Of a stretch of DNA of 39,968 bases, positions 38,675 to 39,968 are shown piece by piece. Both the position numbers and the translations under genes were made by a program. Where the stretch lies: NCBI GenBank assembly GCA_013203625.1, contig JABMPX010000016.1:1-39968 (forward strand), in the 5' to 3' direction. This DNA is from Parcubacteria group bacterium (lineage in GTDB: Bacteria > Patescibacteriota > Minisyncoccia > Portnoybacterales > UBA2143). How positions within the stretch are numbered: position 1 is the stretch's first letter; each line of letters starts with the position of its first letter. A model generated the notes under the pieces. That model saw only the letters and a program-made list of their open reading frames with translations. It ran no database searches and was not told where the DNA came from.

Positions 38675-39797
38675 TGCGCACAATTTAGAAGGAAAAAGAA
38701 CTGGAGTTGGCCGTTATTTAGTAAATTTGCTTGATAATTGGAATCAATTGGACATTCCAACTGATTTAGAATTTATTTTATACTTTAAATCAGAAATTCC
38801 CAAAGATATTGATTTATCTAATAAATTTCAGAAAAAACTTCTTAGCATTTCAAGTAATGCCTTGTTTATGCATTATGGATTGCCCAAAGCAGCAAAAAAA
38901 GATGAAGTTGATTGGCTTTTTTGTCCAGGATATATTGCCCCAATATTTTATCAAGGCAAGATTGCTCTTGCTTTGCATGATATTATTTATCAAGCGCATC
39001 CAGAATTATATAATTGGCCAAGTATTTGGGACAAGATTTTGCTTAAGAAATTCTCTAAAATTTCTGCTAAAAAGGCCAAAATTATTTTTACCCCTTCAGA
39101 ATTTAGTCGTCAAGAAGTTATTAAACATTATCAAACAGATCCAGCAAAAGTTTTTACAACACTTTTAGCAACTGATGATGATTTTAAGTTGATTAACAAT
39201 CAAGGGGAATTGGATAAAATTAAGGGGAAATATAAAGTTAAAAATAAATTTATTCTCTATATTGGTTCTATTTTTAATCGTCGCCATTTACCAGAAACAA
39301 TTAAGGCATTTAAAAAAATAGCCAAAGAATTAACAAATTATCAATTTTTAATTGTTGGCATTAATCATACATCTCCATTTATTGATATTAATGGATTAAT
39401 TAAACAAGTTAATCAAAAATTAAATAGAGAAGCAGTTTTACATCAGGATTATCTAAGCGGGAAAGATTTAGTTCTGCTTTATAACGCAGCTGATTCATTA
39501 ATTTGGCTTTCTGATTATGAAGGTTTTGGTTTGCCTGTTTTAGAAGCAATGGCCTGCGGTACACCGGTCATAACAAGCCCAATTGCTTCTATTCCAGAGG
39601 TGGCAGGAGATTCAGCGATTTATATTCAGGATAATTCTAATATTAATGAAATTTCAGAGGGGATTTATAAAGGATTAACTGATGAAAATTTAAGGCAAGA
39701 TTTAATTAATAAGGGATTAACTCAAGTCCAAAAATTTTCCTGGCGAAAATGCGCTCAGCAAACACTTGACGCTTTGTTAAATTGTGGAGTAAAATAA
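38658..39797 (+). CDS. Family 4 glycosyltransferase
   Basis: The 379-aa GT-B enzyme has an N-terminal domain with IGINAHNLEGKRTGVGRYLVNLL and a long helical segment. The C-terminal donor domain includes FILYIGSIFNRRHLPETIKAFKKIA, YLSGKDLVLLYNAADSLIWLSDYEGFGLPVLEAMACGTPVITSPIASIPEVAGDSAIYI, the E-x7-E nucleotide-sugar motif of GT4. The substrate is unknown; with the preceding GT2 it probably builds a surface glycan. It overlaps the GT2 gene by 17 nt. Confidence 0.93.
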   Translation: MKIGINAHNLEGKRTGVGRYLVNLLDNWNQLDIPTDLEFILYFKSEIPKDIDLSNKFQKKLLSISSNALFMHYGLPKAAKKDEVDWLFCPGYIAPIFYQGKIALALHDIIYQAHPELYNWPSIWDKILLKKFSKISAKKAKIIFTPSEFSRQEVIKHYQTDPAKVFTTLLATDDDFKLINNQGELDKIKGKYKVKNKFILYIGSIFNRRHLPETIKAFKKIAKELTNYQFLIVGINHTSPFIDINGLIKQVNQKLNREAVLHQDYLSGKDLVLLYNAADSLIWLSDYEGFGLPVLEAMACGTPVITSPIASIPEVAGDSAIYIQDNSNINEISEGIYKGLTDENLRQDLINKGLTQVQKFSWRKCAQQTLDALLNCGVK

Positions 39798-39843
39798 TAA
39801 TGTTATTCTGATTGCAAGCAGAATATTAACAATTAAATATTAT

Positions 39844-39877
39844 TCCGCGGTAGCTCAATGGTAGAGCAGTTGACTGT
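39844..39877 (+). tRNA. 5' exon of an intron-split tRNA, probably tRNA-Asn (GUU)
   Basis: Acceptor 5' strand TCCGCGG, TA, D arm GCTC-AATGGTA-GAGC, A, and anticodon 5' strand GTTGA then CTGT. A group I intron follows, so the exon ends after U35. The anticodon is then GU plus the first base of the 3' exon, which lies beyond the window. TCCGCGG as acceptor and GTTGACTGT suit tRNA-Asn (GUU). The apparent GTG (His) anticodon uses an intron base, and tRNA-His would need a G at position 1/-1. Confidence 0.75.
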
Positions 39878-39968
39878 GAATAATTGCAGCTTTCCTAAGT
39901 AATTAGGATTGAAAAACGAGGTGAATTGCGGGAAGCCTAAGTTATATAATATGGTAATCCGCAGCCAA
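39878..39968 (+). other. Group I self-splicing intron in the tRNA anticodon (5' part)
   Basis: P1 can form between exon CTGT|GA and intron TTGCAG, with the diagnostic U-G pair at the splice site. TCCTAA-GTAA-TTAGGA fits P2. Element P is AATTGCGGGAA (39924-39934) and element Q is AATCCGCAGC (39956-39965). TGCGG/CCGCA gives P4 and GCC/GGT gives P5. The R and S elements and the 3' splice site lie beyond the right edge. Confidence 0.85.

Noticed and set aside
39869-39886. tRNA-His call from the visible GTG anticodon
   Set aside because: The third anticodon base lies 3' of the predicted group I splice site, and the acceptor starts with TCC rather than G; tRNA-Asn fits better.
1-39968. CRISPR array
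   Set aside because: No regularly spaced direct repeats with unique spacers were seen; the repeats present are protein-coding or palindromic singletons.
1-39968. TGA recoded as Gly (Gracilibacteria/SR1 code)
   Set aside because: def, serS and the VirD4/VirB4-like ATPase all end at TGA where the family ends, and no conserved Gly is encoded by TGA.

Overview
The window reads as a chromosomal contig of a Patescibacteria (CPR) bacterium, most likely of the Parcubacteria side. This is inferred from gene content and style, not from a marker phylogeny. The DNA is AT-rich and genes are packed, often overlapping or a few bases apart. Gene content includes a GIGTTSP-repeat surface protein with a phage-tail-like end, a membrane-anchored Clp-type ATPase beside a VirD4/VirB4-like ATPase, GtrA, and many short membrane-tethered proteins of no known family. 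TGA is used as a normal stop (for example def and serS), which argues against the recoded CPR groups.

Layout. 1-2.8 kb: 3' part of a large repetitive surface protein, split by a one-base insertion. 3.3-10 kb: recA, then on the minus strand rpsF-ssb-rpsR and def-fmt, small SD-led genes, an AmrS-like radical SAM gene and a WecG/TagA glycosyltransferase. 10-19.7 kb: mreC-mreD-PBP2 (cell shape), greA-lysS-serS, an FtsQ-like gene and a PMT-type glycosyltransferase. 19.7-31.8 kb: a lamin-tail surface protein, then a probable envelope machine (coiled-coil membrane protein, two small acidic proteins, VirD4/VirB4-like ATPase, small membrane protein, Clp-like ATPase), GtrA and dnaX. An NYN-domain cassette is inserted inside this run. 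31.8-35.5 kb: tRNA-Gln followed by a small island bounded by a 24-bp direct repeat of the tRNA 3' end. 35.5-39.8 kb: RimK-like ATP-grasp, FKBP isomerase, a DUF5667-like secreted protein and two glycosyltransferases. The right edge cuts a tRNA gene interrupted by a group I intron.

The most unusual unit is in the tRNA-Gln island. A 50-residue peptide gene absent from the ORF track ends in CDCTACGSCRCTPCK. It has a near-perfect Shine-Dalgarno sequence and is followed by a strong intrinsic terminator and then a radical SAM/SPASM maturase with a PqqD-like N-terminus. This looks like a Cys-rich RiPP (ranthipeptide-like) locus carried on a mobile island, with a HELLH metallopeptidase gene converging on it.

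A second theme is small palindromic elements that enter genes. One family encodes an in-frame RDPD...VG peptide in both ssb and a secretion-locus gene, resembling Rickettsia palindromic elements. A REPIN-like 64-bp family replaces part of the WecG gene and supplies the stop codon of def. A sister family lies between serS and ftsQ. Finally, several genes (rpsF, mreC, wecG, the lamin-tail gene) have a -10 box ending exactly 6 nt before the ATG, which implies leaderless mRNAs, while small and island genes use strong SD sequences.
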